A DNA stretch of 64,000 nucleotides, taken from Methanosarcina sp. ERenArc_MAG2 (lineage in GTDB: Archaea > Halobacteriota > Methanosarcinia > Methanosarcinales > Methanosarcinaceae). The notes under the pieces are model-generated. The model searched no databases. It saw only the letters and a program-made list of their open reading frames with translations, and was not told the DNA's origin. Location: positions 1-64,000 of the forward strand of contig JAMXHR010000001.1 in the NCBI GenBank assembly GCA_023955635.1, read 5' to 3'. The translations under genes were made by a program, and so were the position numbers. Shown piece after piece: positions 29,001 to 40,880 of this stretch. Within the stretch, counting starts at the first letter, position 1. Each line of letters opens with the position of its first letter.

Positions 29001-29084
29001 TTTGCCTCCCCACGAAAAGGCAAAGAAGATGGCAGGGAGAGCAGGCCTGCCTGGCTCTTCTATTCAAAAAATCTGCAAGAGCAT

Positions 29085-30027
29085 TTATTTACGCTCTCCA
29101 AGGAAGATCATCATCCCTGCAGATGAAGCTTTTTTATAGATCTCTTCCAGCACTTCAAGCAAATCCTCTTCGCCACACCAGAAGGGAAATTTTCCGAGCC
29201 TTTTTGGAAGGACTGCTGAAACCGGAGGGATGTGAGTCTCAAGAGAGGGGCTTTTTTCCTCGTCAAGGTTTTCAGGAAGCCTCCCCAGAAAGTTTCTGGA
29301 TCAAGGGGTAGTAGCTCAGGGGAAAAAGGAGCTATTTCAACTTCCTTTTCGGTTCCTATCTCATTATCAGGACCTTCCAAAAAATCCTCGCTTCTGATAC
29401 AATTAGGTTTTCCGGGCCTGAACTTTTTCCTAGAATGGACATAAACTCATCCATGTCCACACCCCTTAGCTTAAAGATCAGGAAAGGGTCCCTGTCAAAT
29501 TCTTCCCCAAGCAGGTAATAGACGGCTGCAATGTGCTTACAAGGGTTTGACCAGTCCGGGCAGGAGCAGTCGGTTTCAAGGTCGTCGAGTGTTTCAGGAA
29601 AAATAGACAGGCCTATTTCCTTGAATGCGGAGTCGATATCTTCCGGCATCTCGCCTGCGAGGAGCTTTGCTGCAAAGATAGGCTTCAAGACAAGTTTTTC
29701 TGCAAGGAGTTCCCATTCGGAACCGTTCAGGGTCCGAACTTTGATAGTTACTGAATATGGGGTAGGGTTTGAACCCTGGACTTTGGCCCTTACAAGCCCG
29801 GCATCTATTTTTATGGAGGTTACCTGGCCTTTGCGGGCATAGCTTTTTCCCCGGCTCAGCCTGGCCCCCATATTAAAGCTTTCAAGGGTTTTGACCCAGC
29901 GTTTTGCCCACCAGCTCTGGGCAAAGCTTCCACGTTTGGATTGTGCTTTGATTCCTCCTTTGACCTCAATTGGCTTTGTGGGCTCATAATGACCATAACC
30001 ATCCCAGTAAGCTGTCATTTTATTCAC
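29085..30027 (-). CDS. SWIM zinc-finger protein, two frameshifts
   Basis: About 314 aa after correction. A SWIM-type zinc finger (DCSCPDWSNPCKHIAAVYYLL, C-x-C...C-x-H) lies at about residues 151-173. SWIM proteins bind nucleic acid or protein and are often paired with SNF2 helicases, as here: the start overlaps the end of the SNF2 gene by 8 bp. One base is missing in the plus-strand A6 run at 29379-29384 and one near 29275-29276. With both restored the C-terminus reads FWCGEEDLLEVLEEIYKKAS and ends at 29085, giving a whole number of codons. An alternative is true decay, but the intact helicase partner argues against it. Confidence 0.8.
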
Positions 30028-33000
30028 CTACCGCTTCTTCTCGAAGAGAAAGAATATCCTTCAATTCCTCGTTGGAAAGTTCTGTCAGCCAAGCTTCGCC
30101 TGTTCCGACAACGTTCTCTGCGACCTGCATTTTACGCTCGATGATCTCATCGATTTTTTCTTCAAGCGTGCCTGCGCAGATGAACTTGTGCACTTCAACG
30201 TTTTTTGTCTGGCCTATACGGAATGCCCTATCAGTTGCCTGGTTTTCAACAGCGGGGTTCCACCAGCGATCAAAGTGAAAAACGTGGTTGGCTCCTGTAA
30301 GATTAAGTCCCGTGCCTCCGGCTTTGAGGGAGAGTATAAAGATTGGAAGGTACTCTTTTCCCTCCTGGAAGCGTTCAAGCATCCGGTCCCGCTGCTTTCT
30401 GGGAACCCCTCCGTGCAAGAAAAGAACTTCACAGCCAAAGCTTGCTTGCAGATGCTCTTTTAGAATTTTGCCCATCTCCGCAAACTGAGTGAAGACAAGG
30501 GCTTTTTCCTCGTTTTCCAGAACCACTTCCAGCATTTCAGTAAGCCTTGCAAGTTTTCCTGACCTTCCGGGAATTCCGGAGTTGTCCTTCAAAAATTGTG
30601 CCGGGTGGTTGCAGACCTGCTTGAGCCTTGAAAGGGCAGATAGGATTATGCCTTTTCTCTGGATGCCTTCTTCAGCTTCTTCCATCCCCTCTTCGATGTC
30701 TTCGAGGACTGCAGCATAGAGTGAAGCCTGTTCTTTTGTCAGTGTGCAATAGGTTTTCATCTCCATTTTTTCCGGAAGGTCAGAGATGATCGAACTGTCA
30801 GTCTTCAAGCGGCGCAGGATGAAGGGGCCGGTTATTTCTTTTAGCCTTCTTGCAGCCTCCTGATCTCTTTCGGCCTGAATGGGAATAAAGAAATTCCGCT
30901 TGAAACCTGTCTGGCTGCCGAGGAAGCCAGGGTTTAAAAACTCCATGATGGACCAGAGGTCTCCAACATTATTTTCAACCGGAGTTCCTGTAAGAGCTAT
31001 GCGGTATTCAGCTTTAAGAGTCCTGGCTGCCTTTGCCTGTTTAGTTTCCGGGTTTTTTATATTCTGGGCTTCATCAAGTACCATTCCGGCCCAGGGAACC
31101 CCTTTTAAAAACTTAACATCGCGCTGCAAAAGTCCATAGCTTGAAATAACAATAGCATGACTCATGGCTTCTTTTTTGAATTCTTCTTCTTTTTTCCGGC
31201 TGACACCATGGTGTACCATTACCGAAAGCTCAGGCGTAAAGCGGGCCGCCTCTTTTTTCCAGTTATTAATAACAGAGGTCGGGCAGACCAGAAGAACAGG
31301 TTTTGGGGCTTTACGTCCGTTAACTTTTTCTTCAACCTGTTCCAGGTCATGCTGAATAAGAGCAAGAGTCTGGACAGTTTTTCCAAGTCCCATATCGTCT
31401 GCAAGGCAGGCTCCTATGCCCCACTGCCTCAAAAAAGCAAGCCAGGAGTAGCCTCGAAACTGGTAAGGCCGAAGAGTTCCTGAAAAACCGTCCGGAGCCG
31501 GAAGCTCTTCAAATCCGGTTTTGTCCTTCAAGCGGCTGATCAGTTCTCCAATCCAGCCTGTCGCATTGAGCCCTTCAAAGTCCACACCATCGGCTTTATC
31601 GGAAGCTCCCACAGCCAGCTTTATGACTTCGTGCAGACTTGCTTCCCCATGGGGGTTTTTCTTCCAGAACTCAAGAGCAGCCCGGATTTCCGCATCGTTT
31701 ACCTCGACCCACTGCCCGCGGACCTTCACAAGCGGAGCTTTGAGTTTTGCGAGAGCCTGCAGTTCTTTGATTGTTAAAACCCTATCCCCGAGTGCGATTT
31801 CCCAGTCGAAACTGACGATTTTGTCGAGGGTAAGCCCGTTTCCGGCCTGCAACTTCTTGCCCTTAACTTTTGCCTGGGCTTTTAAGTGGGTTTTTGTACC
31901 TTTACGGGTCCACCAGCCAGGGAGAAGTAACCCAAAACCGGCCTGGCTTAAATTCGCTGCACTTTCAGTCAGAAAGCGGTAAGCCTCTTTCGTATCAAGA
32001 GAATATCCGGACGGGTTGGGAGCTTCAAGACTGGAAGCAATTCCTGCGTTGATACCGGCAGCCTGCCCAAGGGAAGATAACAGAAATTGGCGAATGTTTT
32101 TCACATCATATCTTTTTAACGGGCTGCCCTTTTTTGGCTTCCAGGCTTCTTTTACAGGGATCAGGAGACTTGGGTCTTCGTAGGACTGGAGCAGGTAGCG
32201 GACGTACCAGAGCCCTCCGGGAATTTCGATATCAGCTATTCCTTCCCTGCTTCTTTTGGTTTTTCTTTCTCGCCTTTATTTTCGTTTTCCCCATCAACTG
32301 TTGCAAGCCGTTCGTTTTCTTCGTTTTCTTCGGCTTCTTCGTTTTCTTCGGCTTCTTCGTCCTCAACCGGTTCTTCCAGCCGGAAACAGAACCTGAAAGG
32401 GGAAGTAGTGAGGATAGTGAGGGGGCGCTGCCATTCGCGGGTCCGGGCCGCAAGCTGCAGGAGTTCATTTTCATCTCCAGAGATCAGTCCGTCGGGGCTT
32501 TTCAGGGCAGAAACCCAGGCATCGTGGACGCTATCAAAGGATTTTCCTTTGCGTATCTCTTTTGCAAGCTCTTTTTCCCCTATCTCGGATCGGACTATCC
32601 GGTCAAGAGAAGCTTCGATAAACTGCTTTGACACTAAAGCCGCAGGCATTTCCGGCGGCATTGCAGAGGCTTCAGGAGCAAGAGCCCTTGCAGCAGGAGG
32701 CATTTGCTTTGCAAGTTTTGCCAGCTCTCCCGCATCTTCTCCGGAAAATACGGGCTCCCAGAAAGCTCTGTATTCTCCGTCTTCACCCCTGACGCCAGGC
32801 AAATATTTCTGTCCTGCTACCAGCGAGCCTGCAAATTTCAGAGCATCTGCCCACCAGAGAAGGTCATTTCCCGAGATTATGCCCGGGGCTAAAACCCGTT
32901 TTCCCATACAGGTGCAGAGAAGAACAAGGGTTTCTTCAGTTTCCAGAGGATATGCATGAACGGTCCAGGGAGCCAGTGAAAGTTCGGCTTTCGAAGCGGG

Positions 33001-33075
33001 GGTTTCAGCAATAAGAGGGCTGGAAGGAACCGGATTCCCGCCTATAGTCGGGATCCAGACGTTAATTTTCTCCAT
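30020..33075 (-). CDS. SNF2-family DNA helicase/ATPase, one frameshift
   Basis: About 1018 aa after correction. The long N-terminal half has no known enzymatic motif and contains an acidic Glu/Asn linker (EDEEAEENEEAEENEE). The helicase core begins with RPYQFRGYSWLAFLR; motif I is DDMGLGKTVQTL, motif II is LDEAQNIKN, motif III is ALTGTPVEN, and motifs V/VI are LSLKAGGTGLNLT and DRAFRIGQTKNVEVHKF. Acts as a DNA translocase, probably in remodelling or repair. Missing one A near 32239-32242 splits the frame; restoring it joins KEAGKE to IADIEIPGG. Start ATG 33075 is preferred over TTG 33105. Operon with the SWIM protein gene. Confidence 0.9.
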
Positions 33076-33105
33076 CTCTTTCCGGCCAGGACTGCCCAGC
33101 AACAA

Positions 33106-33505
33106 CTCAAAAGCAGAAGACAGGTTTTCAAAACCCGAATCATAAAGATAAGGCTTTACAGTCGGGTTTTTAGGTTTTCTCCCCGCCGAACAACCGGAAT
33201 TTCCTTCTCAGCCGGGCTTTCACCCCATAAGAAGAACTGCTTTCCAACTCTTCCTGCATGAAGAATTATCATATATTTGTATAAAGAGAGAAGATATATT
33301 AAAAATGATATGGAAGAGGCTGTTTAAAGGCTCCATTTATACTACAATCGATATTCTGAAAAAGTTCCGGCTTATTATTGATGGGCTTCATTTGCCTGAT
33401 TTTTGAAATTGAAAGATTTCAGCAGTGTAATATAGGACAAGTTGAAAATACGTCAATAGGTCGGAAGCTTAGCTGATTAGAAAACCGGCCTGTGGAGAAT
33501 CAGAA
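33106..33505. other. Divergent promoter region
   Basis: Spacer between the SNF2/SWIM operon (leftward) and the STAND NTPase gene (rightward). It contains TATA-like sequence (ATATATTAAAAATG at about 33293) but no repeat or gene. A short TGGAGA precedes the STAND start. Confidence 0.45.
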
Positions 33506-35731
33506 ATGTCAATTGGCCCTATAACGTACTTTGGGAAAGATAGAGTATTTGTTGATAGGGAGCCCTGTATTCAGGCTTTCAGAGAGAATATCCAGAATTC
33601 GAGAAATCGCGAGTACAATGTCTTATTTTATCACGGAATCCCCGGAATCGGGAAAAGTAAATTGCAGAAAGAGTTGCAAAAGATACTGAATGAAGAGTAC
33701 CCCGAAATACTCTGGGCAGCTATTGATCTGAACACAAAAACCTACAGAGAAGTGGGTACTTTTTTAATCATTCTCAGAAATAAGATTCAAGAAAAATGTA
33801 AAGCCAAGTTTTACCTTTTCAATATTGCTCATGCTATATACTGGAAAAAACTCCACCCTGAAAGCCCCTTGCAGAAAGAAAATTATCCTTTGATTAAAGA
33901 AGGGGGATTTTTCAGTAAAATAATAGGCATCCTTGATGAATTTGGGCCTGCAAGATTGTCGTGGGACATTATAAACAATGCTCCAGACAGCATTATGAGA
34001 TTTTTAAAGGAACAAGCTGTAGACATAAATATTCTCGCAGCTATGGAAGCTCCTGAAATTGAAAAATTATTGCCCGGCTTTTTTGCTGCAGATTTTATGG
34101 ATTATTTAGGCACAGACTCAAAGGCTTATATTTTTATTGACACTTACGAAGCTCTCTTGGATGGTCTGAGAGATAAAGGCAGTTTCCATGAAAAAGATGA
34201 ATGGATAAGGGACAACCTTATCCAAAACATGCTTGGTGTTTCATGGGTTATATGTGGGCGAGAAAAATTGCTATGGGTCCCAGAATGTGATTCTGATTGG
34301 GATATGTATCTGGAACAACACCCAGTAGATGAACTCCCAAAAAAATATTGTACAAAATTTTTGGTAAGTTGCGGTATCAGAAATAAGGATATTAGAAATG
34401 TAATTATCGAAGCTAGTGAGAGAGTTCCGTACTACCTTAACCTGTCTGTTGATACTTTCGAAAAGATAAGCCCGAAAAAACAGCCGGCTCCTGAAGATTT
34501 TGGAAAAACACAGCCACAGATTTTCAAGACGTTTGTAAAATACCTAGACAGCAACGAGATTAAAGCGCTTGAAGTTCTCTCAGTACCTAATTCATGGGAT
34601 CGGAAATTGTTCAAAACATTGATGGCAGAGTTTGATACGGGTTATCACGCATCCAAATATTCAGAATTAATTAAGTTTTCTTTTATAAAAACAGATTCCG
34701 ATGGGAAATATTCTATTCACCAGTTAATGAGAAAAAGCCTTCAAGCGTACCATGACCCTACTGACTGTAAAGACGTACATAAGTTTTTGCTTACTTACTA
34801 CAGTAACAAAATAGAAGACATTGATATAAAGGCGATAACCTCTGAACACGAAACCGCCCTGGCCGACGCCTTCTACCATGCAAAAAAAGCACTTGAAACC
34901 GAAGAATTATTCAAATGGTTTATTAAGGTCTCAAATCCGTTCAACAAAGCAGCATTCTGGCAATTAATTACTCCAATGTATGAAGAAATGTTACAACTTC
35001 TTAAAGCAAAACTTGGACCTGAACATCCATCTGTTGCAAATTCACTAAACAATCTCGCAGGACTTTATGACAATATGGGAGAGTACAAAAAAGCACTATC
35101 ACTTTATCAAAGGGCACTTGAAATAGTTGAAAAGACACTGGGATCTGAACACCCAGTTGTTGCAATAACACTAAACAATCTCGCAGGACTATATGACAGT
35201 ATGGGAGAGTACGAAAAAGCACTACCATTTTATCAAAGAGCACTTGAAATTAAGGAAAAAGTACTGGGATCTGAACACCCAGATGTTGCAACAATACTAA
35301 ACAATCTCACGCTACTCTATCGTCACACGGGCGAGTACGAAAAAGCACTACCACTTTGTCAAAGGGCGCTTGAAATAGTTGAAAAGGTACCGGGATCTGA
35401 ACACTCAGTTGTTGCAACAATACTAAACAACTTCGCAGGGGTTTATGAAAGTATGGGCGAGTACGAAAAAGCACTACCATTTTATCAAAGAGCGCTTGAC
35501 ATTTGTGAAAAAGTACTGGGATCTGAACACCCGAATGTTGCAAACTCACTAAACAATTTCGCAGGACTTTATTACAGTATGGGAGATTATGAAAAAGCAC
35601 TCCTACTTTATCAAAGGGCACTTGAAATAGTCGAAAACAAGTTGGGACAAAATCATCCCACTACAATAACAATAAATAATAATTATAATGGGCTTCTTTC
35701 AGAAATAAGTGAAGAAAATGAAAAGAGATGA
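33506..35731 (+). CDS. STAND-type NTPase with C-terminal tetratricopeptide repeats
   Basis: 741 aa. The NTPase domain begins near the N-terminus: Walker A HGIPGIGKSKLQ (about residues 44-55), Walker B AYIFIDTYEALLDG (about residues 209-222), followed by WVICGREKLLW, a GRE-type sensor typical of STAND ATPases. A helical/winged-helix middle part (about 330-470) follows. The C-terminus carries five near-identical 42-residue kinesin-light-chain-type TPRs (LGSEHPxVAxxLNNLAGLY) and a sixth degenerate one. STAND proteins are signal switches, used in defence or regulation; a specific role here is not shown. Monocistronic. Confidence 0.85.
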   Translation: MSIGPITYFGKDRVFVDREPCIQAFRENIQNSRNREYNVLFYHGIPGIGKSKLQKELQKILNEEYPEILWAAIDLNTKTYREVGTFLIILRNKIQEKCKAKFYLFNIAHAIYWKKLHPESPLQKENYPLIKEGGFFSKIIGILDEFGPARLSWDIINNAPDSIMRFLKEQAVDINILAAMEAPEIEKLLPGFFAADFMDYLGTDSKAYIFIDTYEALLDGLRDKGSFHEKDEWIRDNLIQNMLGVSWVICGREKLLWVPECDSDWDMYLEQHPVDELPKKYCTKFLVSCGIRNKDIRNVIIEASERVPYYLNLSVDTFEKISPKKQPAPEDFGKTQPQIFKTFVKYLDSNEIKALEVLSVPNSWDRKLFKTLMAEFDTGYHASKYSELIKFSFIKTDSDGKYSIHQLMRKSLQAYHDPTDCKDVHKFLLTYYSNKIEDIDIKAITSEHETALADAFYHAKKALETEELFKWFIKVSNPFNKAAFWQLITPMYEEMLQLLKAKLGPEHPSVANSLNNLAGLYDNMGEYKKALSLYQRALEIVEKTLGSEHPVVAITLNNLAGLYDSMGEYEKALPFYQRALEIKEKVLGSEHPDVATILNNLTLLYRHTGEYEKALPLCQRALEIVEKVPGSEHSVVATILNNFAGVYESMGEYEKALPFYQRALDICEKVLGSEHPNVANSLNNFAGLYYSMGDYEKALLLYQRALEIVENKLGQNHPTTITINNNYNGLLSEISEENEKR
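35005..35640. repeat. 126-bp intragenic direct repeats (TPR units)
   Basis: Five tandem units of 126 bp encode the TPRs of the STAND gene. They are highly similar at the DNA level (for example AAAGCACTACCATTTTATCA recurs), so recombination could change copy number. Confidence 0.85.
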
Positions 35732-35820
35732 TTTTTAAAATTTCACAATATAGCATTTAGGCCGTCGCTTCTTCAAACCTACCTATCTCATAAAAAGCTC
35801 ATCTATTCCATTTATCAGGT

Positions 35821-36377
35821 TTATTCTTTCACATGTCTGACAATATGCCCGGCTTCAGGAATGATAATTTCGGAAAGGGCTAATTTCACGGCATTTGGCG
35901 AACCCGGCAGGCAAAATACCACTTTTCCTTTAATCACACCTGCTACAGCCCTTGTAAGGATTACCGACGTTCCTATATCTTCAAGGCTTTTGTATCTGAA
36001 AAGCTCTCCAAAGCCTGGGATTTCCTTTTCAAAAATTGGGGTTATGGACTCGATTGTAAGGTCTTTTGGTGCAAGCCCTGTGCCTCCGCTTGTAATTACA
36101 ATATCTGCGGAACTGTCAAGGGCGGCAAGAACTGCATCTGTAATTGAACTTTTTCGTCGGAAACCAGCCTGTAGAAGGAAACGTTATGGTCAGCGGCTTC
36201 AAGAAGGTCTTTCATAGCTTTTCCTGAAAGGTCCTCAGCTTCTTCAGGTAAAGCCGAGTTTCCGTATTTTTCATACCTGGAAGTCGAAATTGTAATTAAG
36301 GCAAAAGAAAAGGACTTTTTAGCTTCTTTCTTGTGAATTTCCGGTGTGGATTCTTTCATGAAAACAACACGCTCCAT
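35821..36377 (-). CDS. moaB: MoaB/Mog-type molybdopterin biosynthesis protein, frameshifted
   Basis: About 185 aa after correction. MoaB/Mog proteins adenylylate molybdopterin, needed for molybdenum or tungsten enzymes such as formylmethanofuran dehydrogenase. The N-terminal part has FALITISTSRY; the conserved TSGGTGLAPKDLTIESI and the CLPGSPNAV motif come after the break. One base is missing in the plus-strand T5 run at 36150-36154; restoring it gives one frame to the stop at 35821-35823. The start ATG is 36377, with MKEST at 36359 as alternative. Faces away from the DUF1786 gene. Confidence 0.85.
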
Positions 36378-36399
36378 TTTTATTTTTTATCCGGATTCC

Positions 36400-36460
36400 T
36401 GATTATGATTCCTGTTATCCGGTTTTATCTTTTTATGATTCCTGTTATCCGGTTTTCTCT
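36400..36460. repeat. Short direct repeat upstream of the DUF1786 gene
   Basis: Two copies of ATGATTCCTGTTATCCGGTTT (about 36402-36424 and 36437-36458) in the divergent moaB/DUF1786 promoter region. They could be a regulator site or a small duplication. Confidence 0.5.
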
Positions 36461-36513
36461 TTATTTCTATTTGCCTACCTATGTTTTAATAGCTTATCAG
36501 CCAATGCTCGGGT

Positions 36514-37634
36514 ATGCACATACTTGCAGCGGATATAGGTACAGGTACACAGGACATCCTGCTCTTTGATTCGGAAAAAGAAGTGGAAAATAGCCTGCTT
36601 ATGGTTATGCCTGCTCCCACCCAGGTTACTGCGGAAAAGGTGCGGAAAGCGACAAGAGAAGGGATTCCAATAGTGATTACCGGAACTATAATGGGAGGCG
36701 GTCCGTCAACATTTGCTATCAGGGCTCATCTCAAGGCAGGTTTTCCGGTGTATGCCACTGAAAAGGCTGCTCTGACCATCCATGATAGTATAGAAAAAGT
36801 AAAAGCTTTCGGGATTCGAATAGTATCCGAAGAAGAGGCAAAAAAACTTGCATGCGAGGGAAGTGCGCTTAATATCGTTATGCAGGACTTCGATCCTGAA
36901 TCGATTTCATCCGCACTTTCGGTTTTTGAAGTTCGCATGCCTGAAAACTATGCTGTGGCTGTGCAGGATCATGGGAATTCCCTGAGAAGAGCAACAGGGT
37001 CTACCGCTTTGAACTTTTCACAGAACTTATTGAAAAAGGAGGAAGACTTGAAAACTTCGTATACAGGCCAGAGGAAATCCCTGACGCCTTTACCCGCATG
37101 AAAGCCCAGGCAGATTCTCTTCTCAAAGCTGTCGGAAACCTGAAAACAAGGTCTGTTTTCATGGATACCGGTCCTTCAGCTATCTTTGGGGCTCTTACTG
37201 ACCCTGCAGCCGTCCAGCCGTGTGTTGTGGTTAATATTGGGAACGGGCATACGCTGGGAGCGCTTGTAAATGAAAACCGGATTACGGCACTCTTTGAGCA
37301 CCACAGTTCTCGCATGAGCCCGGAAAAACTGCAGGATTATATTATAAGGCTTGCCGACGGAAGCCTCGGGTTTGATGAGGTTTTTGCAGACGGAGGGCAC
37401 GGTGCGTACATAAAAGAAGCGTCTGGCTTTGAAAGGGTTAGATCTATAATGGTGACAGGCCCGAAAAGAGAACTACTTGAAAAGCTTTCAGATTCCGAGA
37501 TAAGGAAAGGAATTAAAGAAAAGTTGCATTTTGCAGCTCCTTTCGGGAGCATGATGCTGTCAGGTTGTTTTGGGCTTCTTGCAGGATTCTTTGAAAAATA
37601 TCCGGAACCATCAATAAAATTTATAAACCACTAA
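36514..37634 (+). CDS. DUF1786-family protein, ASKHA-like, frameshifted
   Basis: About 373 aa after correction. The N-terminus ILAADIGTGTQDILLFD resembles the phosphate-1 loop of the actin/hexokinase/Hsp70 (ASKHA) fold, and the later VVVNIGNGHTLGALV resembles its second loop, so an ATP-binding role is plausible. Archaeal homologues are sometimes named as pyruvate formate-lyase activating-enzyme-related without biochemical support. One C is missing in the C3 run at 36980-36982, which changes NSPEKSNRVYRF into an early stop at 37101. Restoring it links both halves and gives a whole number of codons. Confidence 0.75.
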
Positions 37635-37663
37635 GTAGTAGGGGATAAGTCACATACGCTCGA

Positions 37664-38450
<787 letters not shown>

Positions 38451-38486
38451 CCAGTTAAATTGTTCAAATCAAAAGGGAGTATAATA

Positions 38487-39095
38487 ATGTACGATTACGA
38501 AGAGCTTTTGAACCGTGCAATGGCAAAAATGCCGGAAACCGAGACTACTGACGCTCGATTCGTAATCCCTGATCCCAGACTATTTTCCGAAGGCAAAACC
38601 ACAATTCTGGATAACTTCGGAAATATTGCAGATATCCTTAACCGGGACCCTGACCACCTGATGAAATATCTCACAAGGGAGCTGGGGACTGCAGGGAAGA
38701 TTGAAGGCACACGTGCAGTCTTCCAGGGAAGGTTTACGAGAGCTCAGATTACTGATAACATCCAGGCGTATGTGGACGAATACGTAATGTGTTCGGAATG
38801 CGAACGCCCGGACACCCAGCTTGTCAGGACGGACAGGGTACTTATCCTGAAATGTTCTGCTTGTGGGGCTCATAGACCTGTCAAAAAGAGAAAGGTCAGC
38901 AATGTGGTTGTCAGGGATGCCATCGAAGAAGGTGGAATCTATGAACTGCGGATTGATGCAGTCGGGTCCAAAGGTGACGGGATAGCAAAGATAGACAAGT
39001 ATACTGTTTTCGTGCCCGGAGCCGGAAAAGGCGATGTGGTCAAAGTAAAAATAAAGAAAATCAGTGGAAACCTCGCCTTCTCAGAGAGGGCCTGA
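38487..39095 (+). CDS. Translation initiation factor aIF2 subunit beta with C-terminal TRAM domain
   Basis: 202 aa from ATG 38487 with GGGAG ribosome-binding site. The aIF2-beta part (about residues 1-135) has the central [10 protein letters not shown] start and the zinc ribbon [11 protein letters not shown]...[13 protein letters not shown] that contacts aIF2-gamma and tRNA. About 60 further residues ([47 protein letters not shown]) form a TRAM RNA-binding domain, giving a fusion longer than the usual about 140-aa factor. Same operon as rpl10e. Confidence 0.93.
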   Translation: MYDYEELLNRAMAKMPETETTDARFVIPDPRLFSEGKTTILDNFGNIADILNRDPDHLMKYLTRELGTAGKIEGTRAVFQGRFTRAQITDNIQAYVDEYVMCSECERPDTQLVRTDRVLILKCSACGAHRPVKKRKVSNVVVRDAIEEGGIYELRIDAVGSKGDGIAKIDKYTVFVPGAGKGDVVKVKIKKISGNLAFSERA

Positions 39096-39353
39096 GGTTT
39101 AAGCTTTTTAGACTCATTAAGGCAGTCCAGGCCGACTACTTCCGTATTCAGTTCTCGTGCCCGGACAGCTTAAGTCCTTATTTTCAGGGCTTAAACTCTC
39201 ATATTCAAACATTACCTATTTTTTAAGTTTTCAGGTGCTATTCAACTATTTTTAATTAGAGGCCTGTTGCAGTTCAGCCTCCGGAAAACGCAGGGGCGAT
39301 TTTAAATATATGCCAGTCAACCACCAGTTAAGCAGGAACCTGTGAGGAAAAAG

Positions 39354-40564
39354 ATGACTCCTGAAAAAAATAATGTGCCTGAAACTCCAGTGAAGGATCA
39401 AAATATAGAAGTTCTCTCCATTCCAGGATTATCAGTGAACCTTCAACATGTCGGGAACACTTTGGAAATTGAAGCAAGCGGCCCCTTGAGAACAGCCTTT
39501 AGTCCTATCCTGAAAAAAATTAACTCCCGCCTAAAGGAGGAAAAGCCAGCCCTCGTACTGGAAGATAGAGTCATTGCCTCGGCCTGGCTCCCTCCAATAC
39601 CGAGCCCGGTCTTCAAGCGCCTTATTTTTGCGGAGATACAGATCTCTCTCGGAAAATACATTCCTGAAACCGTATCCATTGAACTTACCCGCCAGAACAC
39701 TTTGAGATTTCCACCAGGTACGGTTGCAGACGAGCTGGACACCGATACTGTAAAAAGAATAATCGATGAAGCCCTTGAATCCGGCACTTTCATTATCACA
39801 TTTACTGAAAACGACCCTCTACTGCGCGAAGAAGTTTTCGAACTTATCAGCTATGTGGACAAAAAACGCGCTATAGTGAACTGTTCCACATGGGGGACGG
39901 ATTTTTCAAAAGAAACTGCCCTCCGCCTGAAAGAAGCAGGGCTCCATTCCCTTATGGTTGGCATCTACTCAACTGACCCTGAAAAACACGATGCTGTCCG
40001 GAAGTCCAGGGGAGCATATGAAAGAGCGGTTTCTGCCATAAAACTGGCACTTGAAGCCGGGCTCATGGTTGTAATGACAACACATGCTTCTCCCTCAAAC
40101 CTGCAGGAACTTCCAGCCCTCTACGCCCTTGCATCGGAACTTGGAGTCCAGGAGTTCTCGATATGGGAAGCCATGCCGAAAACCAGGAATGAGCCTGTAA
40201 TTACGGATGAAGACCGAAAAGGCATCCTTGAAATGTATTACAGGATTAACGCCAGCCCGGACGGCCCGCGTATGTTTGCGAATACTTATTTTGAAGGTCA
40301 GATGATGGGCGCAATGGAAGGCAGGCGGTGGATGCATATAACGGCAGAAGGAGACGTAAAACCCGGTCCTTATCCGCCTTTCAGTTTTGGGAACATAAAA
40401 AAAGAATCTTTAAAAGAGGCCTGGCAGAAAATCAGGAGTTACCCCTATTTTCAGAAGCAAAAAACCTGGCCCCGATGCACGACCCCGAGTTTTTTGAATT
40501 TGTAGATAGAATTCCGGCAGGAGCAAAATTGCCCTATCCTTTTGAAAAGGTTTACGGGAAATAA
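39354..40564 (+). CDS. Radical-SAM-like protein lacking the cluster cysteines, frameshifted
   Basis: About 403 aa after correction. From about residue 105 it follows a radical SAM/SPASM pattern: SIELTRQNTLRFPPG, GTFIITFTENDPLL, GLHSLMVGIYSTDPEKHDAVRKSRGAYERA, then GDVKPGPYPPFSFGNIKKESLKEAW. The usual C-x3-C-x2-C ligands of ELTRQCNLRCPHC appear as N, F and G, so the 4Fe-4S cluster cannot form; the SPASM Cys is also missing. One base is missing in the A6 run at 40459-40464. GTG 39342 is an alternative start; GAGG supports ATG 39354. Confidence 0.7.
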
Positions 40565-40880
40565 CCCGGAATAACCTTCCTGAATAGCTTTTTGTAGTGA
40601 TTTCTCTCTGGTATTTTCAGACCTCCTTTTTTAGCCTATTTTTAGCCGATTTTTTTTCAGTAGAGCCCGGGCTGAATCAGGAGAGTTAAGAGCGATATAC
40701 AGTCGGAAAGTAATGTCAATTCCGGGAAGTGAGTATTTGAAGATAAACATTTACATATGAGCAGGTATTTTTAAAGAGCAATTTAGCTGGAACTGCGTTT
40801 ATATCTTTAATTATGTTCAGCAAGAGAAAGCTGTCTGCCTGAGGCATTTCCCAGAATACCGGCAGCCCATGAGGGACTTT
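40565..40880. other. Upstream region of trpS
   Basis: About 300 bp without a gene, containing a TATA-like box (TTTATATC, about 40799-40806) that fits the trpS promoter. No repeat or RNA is recognised. Confidence 0.45.
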
